64,000 nt of DNA, from NCBI RefSeq assembly GCF_036088315.1, contig NZ_CP107996.1, positions 2,624,501-2,688,500 on the forward strand, written 5' to 3'. Shown here piece by piece: positions 7,693-15,473 of the stretch. Made by a program: the position numbers and the translations under genes. The notes beneath the pieces are model-generated. The model was not told the DNA's origin and made no database searches. It saw only the letters and a list, made by a program, of their open reading frames with translations. The DNA comes from Streptomyces sp. NBC_00344 (GTDB lineage Bacteria > Actinomycetota > Actinomycetes > Streptomycetales > Streptomycetaceae). Numbering within the stretch: position 1 is the first letter of the stretch; each line of letters starts with the position of its first letter.

Positions 7693-8988
7693 ATGACATC
7701 CCCGCCGCCGCAGCACGAGCCAGGGCCGCAGTTGCGGCGCCACCGGAAGAACAAGGTGGTCGCCGGGGTGTGCGGCGGGCTGGGCCGGCACTACGACCTG
7801 GACCCGGTGATCTTCCGGGTGGTGCTCGGAGTGCTCGCGGTGACCGGCGGCATCGGGCTGATCTTCTACGGCTTCGCCTGGCTGCTGGTCCCACTGGACG
7901 GCGATGAGGAGACCGAGGGGCACCGGCTGCTGACCGGGCGGGTCGAGGGCGCGTCGATGACGGCCGTGCTCGCCGCCCTGGTGGGGTGCGGGCTGTTCCT
8001 CTCCATGCTGCACTACGTGTCCGTACTGGTCTTCTCCGCGCTGCTCGCACTGGCCGCCGGGGGATCGGCGGTCTGGTCCCAGCGGCGGCGGCTGGCGCCC
8101 CGTGAGACCGCGGACCCGGTGGGGGCACAGTCGGCGGGCGGCCCGAAGACCGCCGCGCAGAAGGTCGCCGACGCGCCGCCCGAGACCAAAGCGCCGCCCA
8201 CGCCCGGCAGCCCGTCCTGGTGGCGGGACCCCATCGTCAAGGACGGCACGACGGGGCCGGTGGGCTCGGGCTACCTGTGGGGGCCGGCGGACGCCGCGGT
8301 GGAGTCGCCCCCGCCCTCGCCGTTCCGCGGCCCGGCCTGGACACCCGCGGCGAATCGTGGACCGCGCGGCATCGGTGGCCGGCTCTTCCTGCTGGCGCTG
8401 ATCGCCGCCGGGCTCGGCACCGGTCTCGCGTGGCAGGGGCACCCGGTGGGCACCAGTGTGCAGACCGGGCTGGGCTGCGCGCTCGCCGTCTTCGGTCTGG
8501 GCATGCTGCTCAGCGCGTTCGTCGGGCGCACCGGAGTCGGCACGATCACCCTGGCGGTGCTCACCGCAGGTCTTCTCGCGGTGTCCGCCTCCTTGCCGAA
8601 GAGCGTCACATCCGACTGGATCCGCACGGACTGGCATCCCCCCTCGGTCGCCGCGATGCGGTCCGGGTACCAGGTCGGCTCCGGGGTCGGCACCCTCGAC
8701 CTGCGCGATGTGGCCATCCCCCGGGGCACGTCGGCAGGTACCCATGTGGAGGTCGGCGCCGGACGGCTGGTGGTCATGGTGCCGAAGAACGTGACGGTGC
8801 GGCTCAGGGCGGAGGTGGGCATCGGCGACGTGCAGTTGCCCGGCGACGACAGCAAGGACGTCGACGTCCGGCCCGACCAGGACAGGACGGTGACGCTCCA
8901 CCCGCCACCCGGCGGGGAGGCGGCAGGGACACTCGACCTGCATCTGGAGGTCGGCGTGGGACAGGCGGAGGTGACCCGTGCACGGTGA
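7693..8988 (+). CDS. PspC-domain membrane protein with C-terminal adhesin-like/DUF2154 domain
   Basis: 431 residues. The N-terminus is a PspC domain (QLRRHRKNKVVAGVCGGLGR; IFYGFAWLLVPLDG). A second hydrophobic pair, a long Pro/Ala-rich cytoplasmic linker and two or three further membrane segments follow. The C-terminal 110 residues (VGSGVGTLDLRDVAIPRG and later VEVGAGRLVVMVPKNV, LEVGVGQAEV) repeat a G-V-G-x-L-x-L beta pattern as in cell-wall-active antibiotic response proteins. Divergent from the PspC histidine kinase operon, so probably its target. No convincing ribosome site before the ATG; translation may be leaderless. Confidence 0.9.
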   Translation: MTSPPPQHEPGPQLRRHRKNKVVAGVCGGLGRHYDLDPVIFRVVLGVLAVTGGIGLIFYGFAWLLVPLDGDEETEGHRLLTGRVEGASMTAVLAALVGCGLFLSMLHYVSVLVFSALLALAAGGSAVWSQRRRLAPRETADPVGAQSAGGPKTAAQKVADAPPETKAPPTPGSPSWWRDPIVKDGTTGPVGSGYLWGPADAAVESPPPSPFRGPAWTPAANRGPRGIGGRLFLLALIAAGLGTGLAWQGHPVGTSVQTGLGCALAVFGLGMLLSAFVGRTGVGTITLAVLTAGLLAVSASLPKSVTSDWIRTDWHPPSVAAMRSGYQVGSGVGTLDLRDVAIPRGTSAGTHVEVGAGRLVVMVPKNVTVRLRAEVGIGDVQLPGDDSKDVDVRPDQDRTVTLHPPPGGEAAGTLDLHLEVGVGQAEVTRAR

Positions 8989-9337
8989 CCGGCCGGGATA
9001 TGAGCGCAGGGACGGCCGCACCGGGGCCACCCGCGACAGCCGGGGGCCGGCCGGGTCCGCCCGGCGGCCCAGGAGGGAGTACCGGCACGAGTTCCGGCCG
9101 GGAAAGGCGGTCGCGGGTCTCGTACTGCTCGGGATCGCCGCCGTCTACCTGGGTGACGCCGGAGGCCTCTGGCAGACCCCGCCGGGCGCGCTGGCGCCGA
9201 TGCTGGTGCTGGGTTTCCTGCTGGCCGGGGTGACCAGCAGGATCGGCTACAGGGTGCGCCGGCGGCGGGCCAGCAGGGCGTCCGCGGAGAACACGGACGA
9301 CCCGGCGAGCACCAGGGGCAGCCAGGCCATGAGGTAG
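8978..9337 (+). CDS. small two-helix membrane protein
   Basis: 119 residues from GTG 8978, overlapping the 3' end of the PspC gene by 11 bases. The N-terminal 40 residues are Arg/Gly-rich and cytoplasmic. Two hydrophobic helices (about 44-61 and 70-87) are followed by a basic tail. Its 3' end runs 91 bases into the convergent DoxX gene, which is a long convergent overlap. No recognised domain; position suggests it belongs to the PspC envelope module. Confidence 0.7.
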   Translation: MHGDRPGYERRDGRTGATRDSRGPAGSARRPRREYRHEFRPGKAVAGLVLLGIAAVYLGDAGGLWQTPPGALAPMLVLGFLLAGVTSRIGYRVRRRRASRASAENTDDPASTRGSQAMR

Positions 9338-9774
9338 GCGAGGTCGTTGCCGTAGTAGTAGGGGGTGGTCTGCCAGCTCACGGTCAGCCAGAGGCTGAGC
9401 GAGATCAGTGCGCCGCCGAGCGCGGCAAGGCGCCCGAAGAGACCCAGCAGGGTGCCGATGCCCACGGCGAGCTCCCCCAGGGCGATGGCGTACCCGAAAC
9501 CTGAGGGGTTCTTCAGAGCGAGGTCCACCAGGGCCGGGATAGCGGCCGAGTCGCGTACCGAGTGCATCAGTTCGCCGATGGATCCGGCTCCGGACGCGTG
9601 GAGGAAGGCGGAGTCGGTGAGCTTGTCGAGCCCTGCGTAGACGAAGGTGATCCCGAGGAAGACACGGAGGGGGAGCAGCGCGTATGTCCGCGCACGGTCC
9701 CTCCAGCCGCCGTTCCGCACGGGGTTGACGCCGCCGAGTCCGGTAGGTGTTTCTGTCCGGTATCCGTGAACCAT
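9247..9774 (-). CDS. DoxX family membrane protein
   Basis: 175 residues with four hydrophobic segments in the DoxX arrangement (LLPLRVFLGITFVYAGLDKL at the first helix; GYAIALGELAVGIGTLLGLF; LISLSLWLTVSW; YLMAWLPLVLAGSSVFS). Family members are membrane subunits linked to quinone or thiol redox chemistry; the role here is not known. ATG 9774 has GGAGAGG upstream. The longer reading frame to 9969 is non-conserved spacer. Confidence 0.88.
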   Translation of the reverse strand: MVHGYRTETPTGLGGVNPVRNGGWRDRARTYALLPLRVFLGITFVYAGLDKLTDSAFLHASGAGSIGELMHSVRDSAAIPALVDLALKNPSGFGYAIALGELAVGIGTLLGLFGRLAALGGALISLSLWLTVSWQTTPYYYGNDLAYLMAWLPLVLAGSSVFSADALLARRRRTL

Positions 9775-9969
9775 GGCTGGTCCTGCCTCTCCGCTTGCGC
9801 CGTGTCGCGCCGTGATCTGACGGGCGCGGGGACGATTCTCCTTCGCCGCCTTGGTAGGAGATACGGATGCGGTGGCGTTCAGGCTCAATCGGCGGGCGGC
9901 GAATCCTGCGGGCCGGGGCGCCCGGCACCGCTGGCGGGCTGTCCCCCGGTTCGTGTCGTCGATCGGCAC

Positions 9970-10111
9970 GTCACTCGGCTCGGTACGTCACCCCGTTCGG
10001 TACGTGACTCGGCACTCGGCCGGTCGCGTCACCCCGTTCGGTCGGTCACCCCGTTCGGTCCGTCACCCCGTTCGGTCGGTCACACCGTTCGGTCCGCCAC
10101 TCGTTCAGTCC
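9970..10111. repeat. 17-bp tandem repeat, about 8 units, degenerate at both ends
   Basis: Consensus GTCACCCCGTTCGGTCG. Regular units start at 10028, 10045, 10062 and 10079 (exact 17-bp steps), a 16-bp decayed unit at 10096, and two further 17-bp units at 9970 and 9987 separated from the rest by a 24-bp irregular spacer. The array lies between the DoxX start and the end of the next minus-strand gene and includes that gene's stop codon. Confidence 0.85.
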
Positions 10112-11400
10112 GTCACATCGATCTCGCACGCCGCTGTCTCCACTCCGGCCGCGGTGATCACTCGCACCTCCACCCGCCCGGGTTCCACCTCCACCGGTAC
10201 CGGCACCACCAGCACCGTGTCCGTCGGATTGGCGAAGCCCCCCTCCACCGGGACCAGCGGCACATGCACATGGACGGTCCCGATCCGGACCATCATCCGG
10301 GCCAGCCGGTCGGGTGTCCGCGCGCCCGGTGGGACGAATCCCGCACCGCGGATCTCGATGTCGTCGCCGGTGCGGATCGGTGCGTCGAGGTCTCCGGCCT
10401 CCCTGGCGCGGACGACCGAGAGGACCACGGGACGGCCGCCCTCCGCGTATTTCCCGGCGAAATAGGTCACCGCGGACACGGCCACCAGCAGGGCCAGGCC
10501 CCACGGCAGGTCGGGGAGCTGGTCGGGGCGGCGCGCCAGGCGTACTGCCGCGAAGAGCACCGCGACCGTACTCACCAGCACGTACTGCGCGTCGGCGAAG
10601 CTCCCGCGGCCGGAGTCGTCGGTCAGCAGGTCGGCGGTGCGCGGGCGGTCGGCGCGCACCTTCTGCAGTTTCTGGGCCAGCACCCGGAGAGCCACCACCC
10701 GGCGCACCACGACGGCGATCGCACAGACCAGTGCGAGTACCGTCACCAGGCCTGCGCCGCCCGCCAGATCGAGACCTTCGATGAGGGCGTTCCGCTCGGC
10801 ATGGCCGGACGCGCCGGCGAGCTGGAGCGAAAGGACAAGCACCGCGAAGACGACGAGCAGCACCCACACCGCGGCGACCGCCCGTGAGGTGGAGAGACGG
10901 TTGTCCTCGCCGATCAGCGGGGCCAGCAGCCCACCGCGCAGCCGGTGAATTCCGGCCGCGCCGGTCAGCAGTCCGGCGGTGATCAGTGCGGCGAGCAGGC
11001 CGGCGGTGCGGGCCGTGCTCCAGCCCGCACCGATCGCGGTCGCCGCTTCCGCGAGGGCGAGCACCACCGCACTCCCCCACACCACCAGCAGGGTGCGCTG
11101 CCACACCTGGTGGAACCAGGCCTCACCGGCCTCCCGGCTGCGGTCCGACACCGCGCGCGCCGACTGTGTCAGCTCGTCGGACACCCACTGCCGGGACGCG
11201 CCTGTCGAGTGCGCGACGGCTCCGGGCAGCCCCTGTCCGGCCGCGAGTTCGTCCCGCTTGGCCAGGAATGCGGCGACGGCCCGCCGGTGCCCCTCGCGTG
11301 CGCCGTGCGGGCATGCGGCGCAGGTGCAGCCACTGCCGTGCGCACCGGCGTGCGTTCCGGCGTACGCGCCGTCGTCCTGCCTTGTCTCCTGCACCGCCAC
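10105..11400 (-). CDS. multi-pass membrane protein of unknown function
   Basis: About 431 residues from a GTG at 11400 (start uncertain; the frame stays open to 11511). A Cys/His-rich N-terminal patch (GSGCTCAACPHGAREGH) may bind metal. Two hydrophobic helices follow around residues 105-160, then two more near 180-235 and two near 290-330 after a charged loop. The C-terminal 100 residues are a beta-rich soluble domain (DDIEIRGAGFVPPGART; VPVPVEVEPGRVEVRVI) resembling an IPT/TIG immunoglobulin-like domain. I recognise no family. Its stop codon sits in the first unit of the 17-bp tandem array. Confidence 0.72.
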   Translation of the reverse strand: MAVQETRQDDGAYAGTHAGAHGSGCTCAACPHGAREGHRRAVAAFLAKRDELAAGQGLPGAVAHSTGASRQWVSDELTQSARAVSDRSREAGEAWFHQVWQRTLLVVWGSAVVLALAEAATAIGAGWSTARTAGLLAALITAGLLTGAAGIHRLRGGLLAPLIGEDNRLSTSRAVAAVWVLLVVFAVLVLSLQLAGASGHAERNALIEGLDLAGGAGLVTVLALVCAIAVVVRRVVALRVLAQKLQKVRADRPRTADLLTDDSGRGSFADAQYVLVSTVAVLFAAVRLARRPDQLPDLPWGLALLVAVSAVTYFAGKYAEGGRPVVLSVVRAREAGDLDAPIRTGDDIEIRGAGFVPPGARTPDRLARMMVRIGTVHVHVPLVPVEGGFANPTDTVLVVPVPVEVEPGRVEVRVITAAGVETAACEIDVTD

Positions 11401-11515
11401 GAAAAAACGCCGCCCTTTCGCACCCTTGAACTTCCTTGTAATGCAAGGGAATTGTGCCGTACGGACGGAGGCGTGCACGCAGCAGGTCAGGTCAGCGCGG
11501 GTGATTGACAAACCG

Positions 11516-12307
11516 TCACGTTGACGGCGTGTCCGGCAGCGAGCGGCTGATCCGCCGCCACAGGGGCTGATAGTTGATCCACGCCACCAGGTCGCTGCCG
11601 AGCTGCTCCCTGGCGGCCACCGCGTTGTGGTGGTCGATCAGCACCGGTTTCCCGGCCGCCCGCGCTGCGAGCTGGACCTGGCAGCAGCGCTCCATGGTGA
11701 AGAACCACCAGGCCGCCGCGTCCACCGAGTCGCCGACGGTCAGCAGTCCGTGGTTGCGCAGGATGACGGCCTTGCGGGCGCCCAGCGTGGCGGCGATCCG
11801 CCGGCCCTCCTCCTCGTCCACGACGACGCCGCTGTACGCGTCGTAGAGCGCGTGGTCCTCGTAGAAGGCGCAGGACTCCTGGGTGATCGGATCCAGCGGC
11901 TCACCCAGCGCGGAAAGCGCCCGCCCGTGCACCGAGTGGCTGTGGGCGACAGCGACGATCCCGGGCCTGGCCCGGTGGATCTGGGCGTGGACGGCGAAGG
12001 CGGCCTGGTTGACGTGGTGCCGGCCCTGCACGACCTGCCCGTCTCCACTGGCCAGAATGAGATCGTTCGGTGTGATGTCCGCGAGGGGCATCCCGAAGGG
12101 GTTCACCCAGTAGCAGTCGGCGTAGCCGGGGTCCCGGGCGGTGATGTGACCCGAGACGCCGTCCTCGTAGCCGTGGTGGGCGAACAGCCGCAGCGCCCCG
12201 GCAAGCCGCGTCTTGCGGTAGTGGCGTTCCTCGGCGAGGGATTCGTGGACGGGCGGCATGGCGAACTGAAGTTGTTCCACCGGGATGGGGGCTGGCGTTT
12301 CAGTCAT
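11516..12307 (-). CDS. class II aldolase/adducin family protein
   Basis: 263 residues with the class II aldolase fold: N-terminal RKTRLAGALRLFAHHGYEDG, the metal-binding HSHSVHGRALSALG (two His ligands) and RNHGLLTVGDSVDAA (third His). The acidic catalytic residue is probably in the QESCAFYED segment. Family members cleave phosphorylated sugars such as fuculose- or ribulose-phosphate, but many actinobacterial copies are uncharacterised. The preceding gene on this strand is guaA; the guaA terminator lies between. Confidence 0.88.
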   Translation of the reverse strand: MTETPAPIPVEQLQFAMPPVHESLAEERHYRKTRLAGALRLFAHHGYEDGVSGHITARDPGYADCYWVNPFGMPLADITPNDLILASGDGQVVQGRHHVNQAAFAVHAQIHRARPGIVAVAHSHSVHGRALSALGEPLDPITQESCAFYEDHALYDAYSGVVVDEEEGRRIAATLGARKAVILRNHGLLTVGDSVDAAAWWFFTMERCCQVQLAARAAGKPVLIDHHNAVAAREQLGSDLVAWINYQPLWRRISRSLPDTPST

Positions 12308-12364
12308 GGCCGGAAGCTACCTTGCGTTACCGCAGGTGAACAGTGTTGGGCGGCAGGAAAACGG

Positions 12365-12401
12365 CAGCGCCGCCGTCCGGATGCCCGGTACGGCGGCGCT
12401 G
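12365..12401 (-). terminator. guaA transcription terminator
   Basis: Perfect 12-bp GC-rich stem (12365-12376 with 12390-12401) around a 13-nt loop, 20 bases beyond the guaA stop. Confidence 0.75.
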
Positions 12402-12420
12402 GCCGGAACTGCTGGGGACG

Positions 12421-13995
12421 TCACTCCCACTCAATGGTCCCCGGCGGCTTGCTCGTGACGTCGAGCACGACCCGGTTCACATCCGCGACCTCATTGGTGA
12501 TGCGTGTCGAGATCTTGCCGAGCACGTCGTACGGCATCCGGGTCCAGTCCGCCGTCATGGCGTCCTCGGACGAGACCGGGCGCAGCACGATCGGGTGACC
12601 GTAGGTCCGCCCGTCACCCTGGACGCCGACCGATCGCACATCCGCCAGCAGGACGACCGGGCACTGCCAGATCTCGCGGTCCAGGCCGGCCAGCGTGAGC
12701 TCCTCGCGGGCGATGGCATCGGCCTCGCGGAGCAGATCGAGGCGGTCCCTGGTCACCTCACCGACGATACGGATGCCGAGACCGGGGCCCGGGAACGGCT
12801 GGCGGTGGACGATCTCGTCCGGCAGGCCGAGCTCCTGGCCGACCATCCGGACCTCGTCCTTGAACAGCTGACGCAGCGGCTCGACGAGCTCGAACTCGAT
12901 GTCGTCGGGGAGCCCGCCGACGTTGTGGTGCGACTTGATGTTGGCGGTGCCGGTGCCGCCGCCGGACTCGACGACGTCCGGGTACAGGGTGCCCTGGACC
13001 AGGAAGGCGACGTCCTCGCCGGCGTCGGCGATGATCTCGACCTGGGCCTGCTCGAAGACCCTGATGAACTCCCGCCCGATGATCTTCCGCTTCTGCTCGG
13101 GGTCGGAGACACCCTTCAGCGCGTTCAGGAAACGGTCCTGGGCGTCGACGACCTTCAGCTGAACGCCGGTAGCCGCGACGAAGTCCTTCTCGACCTGCTC
13201 GGTCTCGCCCTTGCGCATCAGTCCGTGGTCGACGTACACGCAGGTCAGCTGTGAACCGATGGCCTTCTGCACCAGCGCGGCCGCCACCGCGGAGTCCACA
13301 CCGCCGGAGAGCCCGCAGATGGCCCGCTTGGATCCGACCTGCTCACGGATCAGGGCGACCTGCTCGTCGACGACATTGGTCGTGGTCCAGGTCGGCTCGA
13401 TGCCGGCGCCCCGGTAGAGGAAGTGCTCAAGAACCTGCTGGCCGTGCGTGGAGTGCATCACCTCGGGGTGGTACTGCACGCCGTACAGCTTCTTCTCGTC
13501 GTTCTCGAAGGCCGCGACCGGCACGACGTCCGTGGACGCGGTGACGGTGAATCCCTCGGGGGCGGCGGAGCAGGCGTCGCCGTGCGACATCCACACCGGC
13601 TGTTCGGCCGGGGTGCCCTCGAAGAGCGTCGAACCGGGCTTGGAGACGGCAAGCGGGGTCCGGCCGTACTCACGGGCGCCGTTGTCGTCGACCGTGCCGC
13701 CGAGGGTGGTGGCCATCAGCTGGAAGCCGTAGCACATGCCGAAAACCGGGACCCCGGCCTCGAAGAGCGCACGGTCCACGCTGGGCGCACCCGGGGCGTA
13801 CACCGATGAAGGGCCACCGGACAGGATGATCGCCCTGGGGTTCTTCGCCAGCATCTCCGCCACCGGCATGGTGGAAGGAACGATCTCGCTGTAGACCCGC
13901 GCCTCACGGACGCGACGGGCGATGAGCTGGGCGTACTGGGCGCCGAAGTCGACGACGAGTACGACGTCGGGGGCGGCGGGGGGTGCTGCTGGCAC
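12421..13995 (-). CDS. guaA: GMP synthase (glutamine-hydrolysing)
   Basis: 524 residues, the usual GuaA length, from GTG 13995 with GGAAGG about 8 bases upstream. Class I glutamine amidotransferase domain at about 10-200 ([19 protein letters not shown]; catalytic Cys in [11 protein letters not shown]; His in QYHPEVMHS). ATP pyrophosphatase domain at about 210-395 with the PP-loop [12 protein letters not shown], then the GMPS dimerisation domain with [18 protein letters not shown] and a conserved C-terminus ending TIEWE. Converts XMP to GMP with glutamine and ATP in the cytoplasm. Divergent from the chorismate mutase leader with 108 bp between starts; a -10 like TAGAAT at 14042-14047 (minus) may serve guaA. 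Confidence 0.98.
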   Translation of the reverse strand: MPAAPPAAPDVVLVVDFGAQYAQLIARRVREARVYSEIVPSTMPVAEMLAKNPRAIILSGGPSSVYAPGAPSVDRALFEAGVPVFGMCYGFQLMATTLGGTVDDNGAREYGRTPLAVSKPGSTLFEGTPAEQPVWMSHGDACSAAPEGFTVTASTDVVPVAAFENDEKKLYGVQYHPEVMHSTHGQQVLEHFLYRGAGIEPTWTTTNVVDEQVALIREQVGSKRAICGLSGGVDSAVAAALVQKAIGSQLTCVYVDHGLMRKGETEQVEKDFVAATGVQLKVVDAQDRFLNALKGVSDPEQKRKIIGREFIRVFEQAQVEIIADAGEDVAFLVQGTLYPDVVESGGGTGTANIKSHHNVGGLPDDIEFELVEPLRQLFKDEVRMVGQELGLPDEIVHRQPFPGPGLGIRIVGEVTRDRLDLLREADAIAREELTLAGLDREIWQCPVVLLADVRSVGVQGDGRTYGHPIVLRPVSSEDAMTADWTRMPYDVLGKISTRITNEVADVNRVVLDVTSKPPGTIEWE

Positions 13996-14067
13996 GGGGA
14001 GCGGCCTTCCGGCGGGGCATGGGGAGTGTCTGGATACTCCGATTCTAACGGGGCCGGCGGAAGGGAC

Positions 14068-14097
14068 TTGTCTCTGCCTCCCGGCGCCCTCCATACT
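14068..14097 (+). promoter_or_regulatory. putative promoter of the leader peptide-chorismate mutase unit
   Basis: TTGTCT (14068-14073), an 18-base spacer and CATACT (14092-14097). Transcription would begin around 14104, which is the A of the leader ATG, so the leader would be translated from a leaderless transcript. Confidence 0.5.
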
Positions 14098-14103
14098 GGC
14101 GCC

Positions 14104-14175
14104 ATGCATCAGCAGCTGACCTTCGTCTTTACCTATGGCACCGGCCCGTCCGGCTGCCATGGTCGTGCTGCTTGA
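14104..14175 (+). CDS. putative aromatic leader peptide for chorismate mutase (attenuation)
   Basis: A 23-residue [17 protein letters not shown]..., lying 108 bases before the chorismate mutase start. Residues 7, 9 and 11 are Phe, Phe and Tyr, encoded TTC, TTT and TAT; TTT and TAT are rare in Streptomyces. No Shine-Dalgarno, but the predicted transcription start coincides with the ATG. It is followed by a small hairpin (14137-14158), a second one (14169-14189) and a strong terminator-like hairpin (14197-14229) before the structural gene. This is the geometry of ribosome-mediated attenuation by Phe/Tyr supply, which fits a shikimate-branch enzyme acting toward those amino acids. Inference only; expression is not proven. 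Confidence 0.6.
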   Translation: MHQQLTFVFTYGTGPSGCHGRAA

Positions 14176-14196
14176 TCCGCTGACAAGCACTTCCCC

Positions 14197-14229
14197 AGGC
14201 GCCCCGGGCCGACAAGGTCCGGGGCGCCT
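14197..14229 (+). terminator. attenuator hairpin before chorismate mutase
   Basis: 14-bp stem with one G-U pair (14197-14210 with 14216-14229) and a GACAA loop, placed between the leader ORF and the gene it precedes. No U tract. The segment 14142-14148 in the leader is complementary over 7 bases to 14205-14211 in the left arm, a candidate antiterminator pairing. Confidence 0.65.
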
Positions 14230-14283
14230 GTGCATTCCGGACCGCGCGGTCCCGGGGGCCTCACCCCCCGAGGAGTAACGGAC

Positions 14284-14625
14284 ATGAGCACCTCCGCCAC
14301 CACCGACCGGACGACCGCCACCCGCCGGACGGCCGCCGGCCGGTCCACCGGCACCGGGAAGACCGGCGCGCACAGCGCCGATGCGGCCGAGCTGATCACC
14401 GGCGCCCGCGAGCGCATCGACTGTCTGGACGACCGGATCATCGGCCTGATCCAGGAACGGATGGCCGTATCGGCAGTCATCCAGGACGCCCGGATGACCT
14501 CCGGCGGCCGCCGGGTGAACCTCTCCCGCGAGATGGAGGTGCTGGCCCACTACAGCGGGGCGCTGGGCCGGCCGGGAACCGGTCTGGCGATGACGATGCT
14601 CGAACTGTGCCGGGGGCGGATCTGA
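14284..14625 (+). CDS. chorismate mutase (AroQ fold)
   Basis: 113 residues from ATG 14284, with GAGGAG 9 bases upstream. After a 35-residue Thr/Ala-rich lead comes a single AroQ-type helical domain: [52 protein letters not shown]. The Arg/Asp/Arg pattern (RERID...DDRI) and ERM...S..I match the AroQ active-site helices. Converts chorismate to prephenate, the first step toward Phe and Tyr. Stand-alone, with no prephenate dehydratase or dehydrogenase domain. Preceded by an attenuator-like leader. Confidence 0.92.
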   Translation: MSTSATTDRTTATRRTAAGRSTGTGKTGAHSADAAELITGARERIDCLDDRIIGLIQERMAVSAVIQDARMTSGGRRVNLSREMEVLAHYSGALGRPGTGLAMTMLELCRGRI

Positions 14626-15177
14626 GCGCGGGGCAGGAGGACGGCAGGTTCCGCATCTGAGTTCGGGCCCGCTCTCACCCGTACGGCGCGTGACCGGGCC
14701 CGGCGGCCCTTCGTTGGTCCATGCGTCCGCACCAGCCAGGGGCGGCCCCTCGGAAAGAAGAATCCACGCGTGGCTCCGCCGCGGTGTGTGACGTACCGCA
14801 GGTATGTCGTGGGACCACACTTCGGCGTGCGTGACCGGACGGCAGGGGACAGCGGCCCGGTCATCTCGTGGGCGGTCGGTTCCCGGGGACGCCCGGGGCC
14901 GGCGGCCGGGTCCGCGGATTCCCGGCCCGCGGATCAACGCCATCCGCGATGTGCCGGCCGGCTTGGACAGAGCCCCGTGGAGTGCACTCCACGGGGCCTC
15001 GCCGTGCCCGCTCCGGCCCGCCCCCTCAGTGGCGTGACGCAGGTCACATAAACATTCCGTGAATCCGGAAGCAACCATTCACCGGGTTCACAGGTCATCC
15101 ATGCGGAACCAACAAAGGCCCCACCCGTATGCACACGCACCACGGGAGGCCCCTCGCACCGCACCAACGAGGTCCGC
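14626..15177. other. 552-bp spacer without a convincing gene
   Basis: Contains several overlapping short reading frames with no codon-position bias or ribosome site. It holds a perfect 26-bp palindrome (14972-14997) and a Crp-like site GTGACGCAGGTCAC (15034-15047, matching the GTG-N6-GNCAC pattern I recall for S. coelicolor Crp). The stretch 14626-14971 shows nothing I can name. Confidence 0.6.
14972..14997. terminator. perfect 26-bp palindrome, probable terminator
   Basis: GCCCCGTGGAGTG followed at once by its exact reverse complement. As RNA it gives a long GC stem with a minimal loop, the usual look of a streptomycete terminator, and it is the first such element after chorismate mutase (346 bases away). 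An operator is the alternative. Confidence 0.5.
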
Positions 15178-15336
15178 ATGAAGCTCCGCCGCACCACGGC
15201 TGCCACAGCCGCGACCGCCGTCACGGCGCCGGTCGCTCTGCTGACGGCATCGGCTGCCGCGCACGCGGACGGACTTCCGGTCGGCGCGGGCACCCGGTTC
15301 ACCGTCCGCCGGCGGGCAGCCGGCGGCGCCGGTTAG
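15178..15336 (+). CDS. 52-residue secreted mini-protein, possibly a truncated wall-anchored protein
   Basis: ATG 15178, with GAGG upstream. It encodes a textbook signal peptide: MKLRRTTAATAATAVTAPVA, a hydrophobic core, and an AAAHA-DG cleavage context near residue 30. Only about 20 residues follow (GLPVGAGTRFTVRRRAAGGAG) before TAG. The lead resembles the N-termini of Streptomyces LAETG/sortase-anchored surface proteins, so this may be the remnant of a deleted gene; or it is a real short exported peptide, since a Crp-like site lies upstream and a strong hairpin 16 bases after the stop. Confidence 0.45.
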   Translation: MKLRRTTAATAATAVTAPVALLTASAAAHADGLPVGAGTRFTVRRRAAGGAG

Positions 15337-15352
15337 AGCCGGACACCGACTC

Positions 15353-15388
15353 GGGAGGGCTGCACTCGGAGGGGGGTGCAGCCCTCCC
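15353..15388. terminator. bidirectional terminator between mini-protein and GMC oxidoreductase
   Basis: Perfect 13-bp stem (15353-15365 with 15376-15388) and a 10-nt loop. It lies 16 bases after the mini-protein stop and 85 bases after the convergent oxidoreductase stop, so it can serve both. Confidence 0.8.
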
Positions 15389-15473
15389 GCATGTCCGGCG
15401 CGCTGCCACCGGGGAGGCAGCGGGGCGACCGGGCCCGCGATGCCCGGTGGGGGCGGCAGCACGGGACCCGGTG

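Noticed and set aside
14550..14864. 104-codon minus frame in the spacer after chorismate mutase
   Set aside because: No ribosome site, Arg/Pro-rich random composition, overlaps the 3' end of a good gene.
13996..15078. 360-codon extension upstream of guaA
   Set aside because: Covers chorismate mutase on the other strand; GMP synthase length and a ribosome site place the start at 13995.
15077..15092. PHO-box-like repeats ATTCACC and GTTCACA
   Set aside because: Units are 9 bases apart instead of 11.
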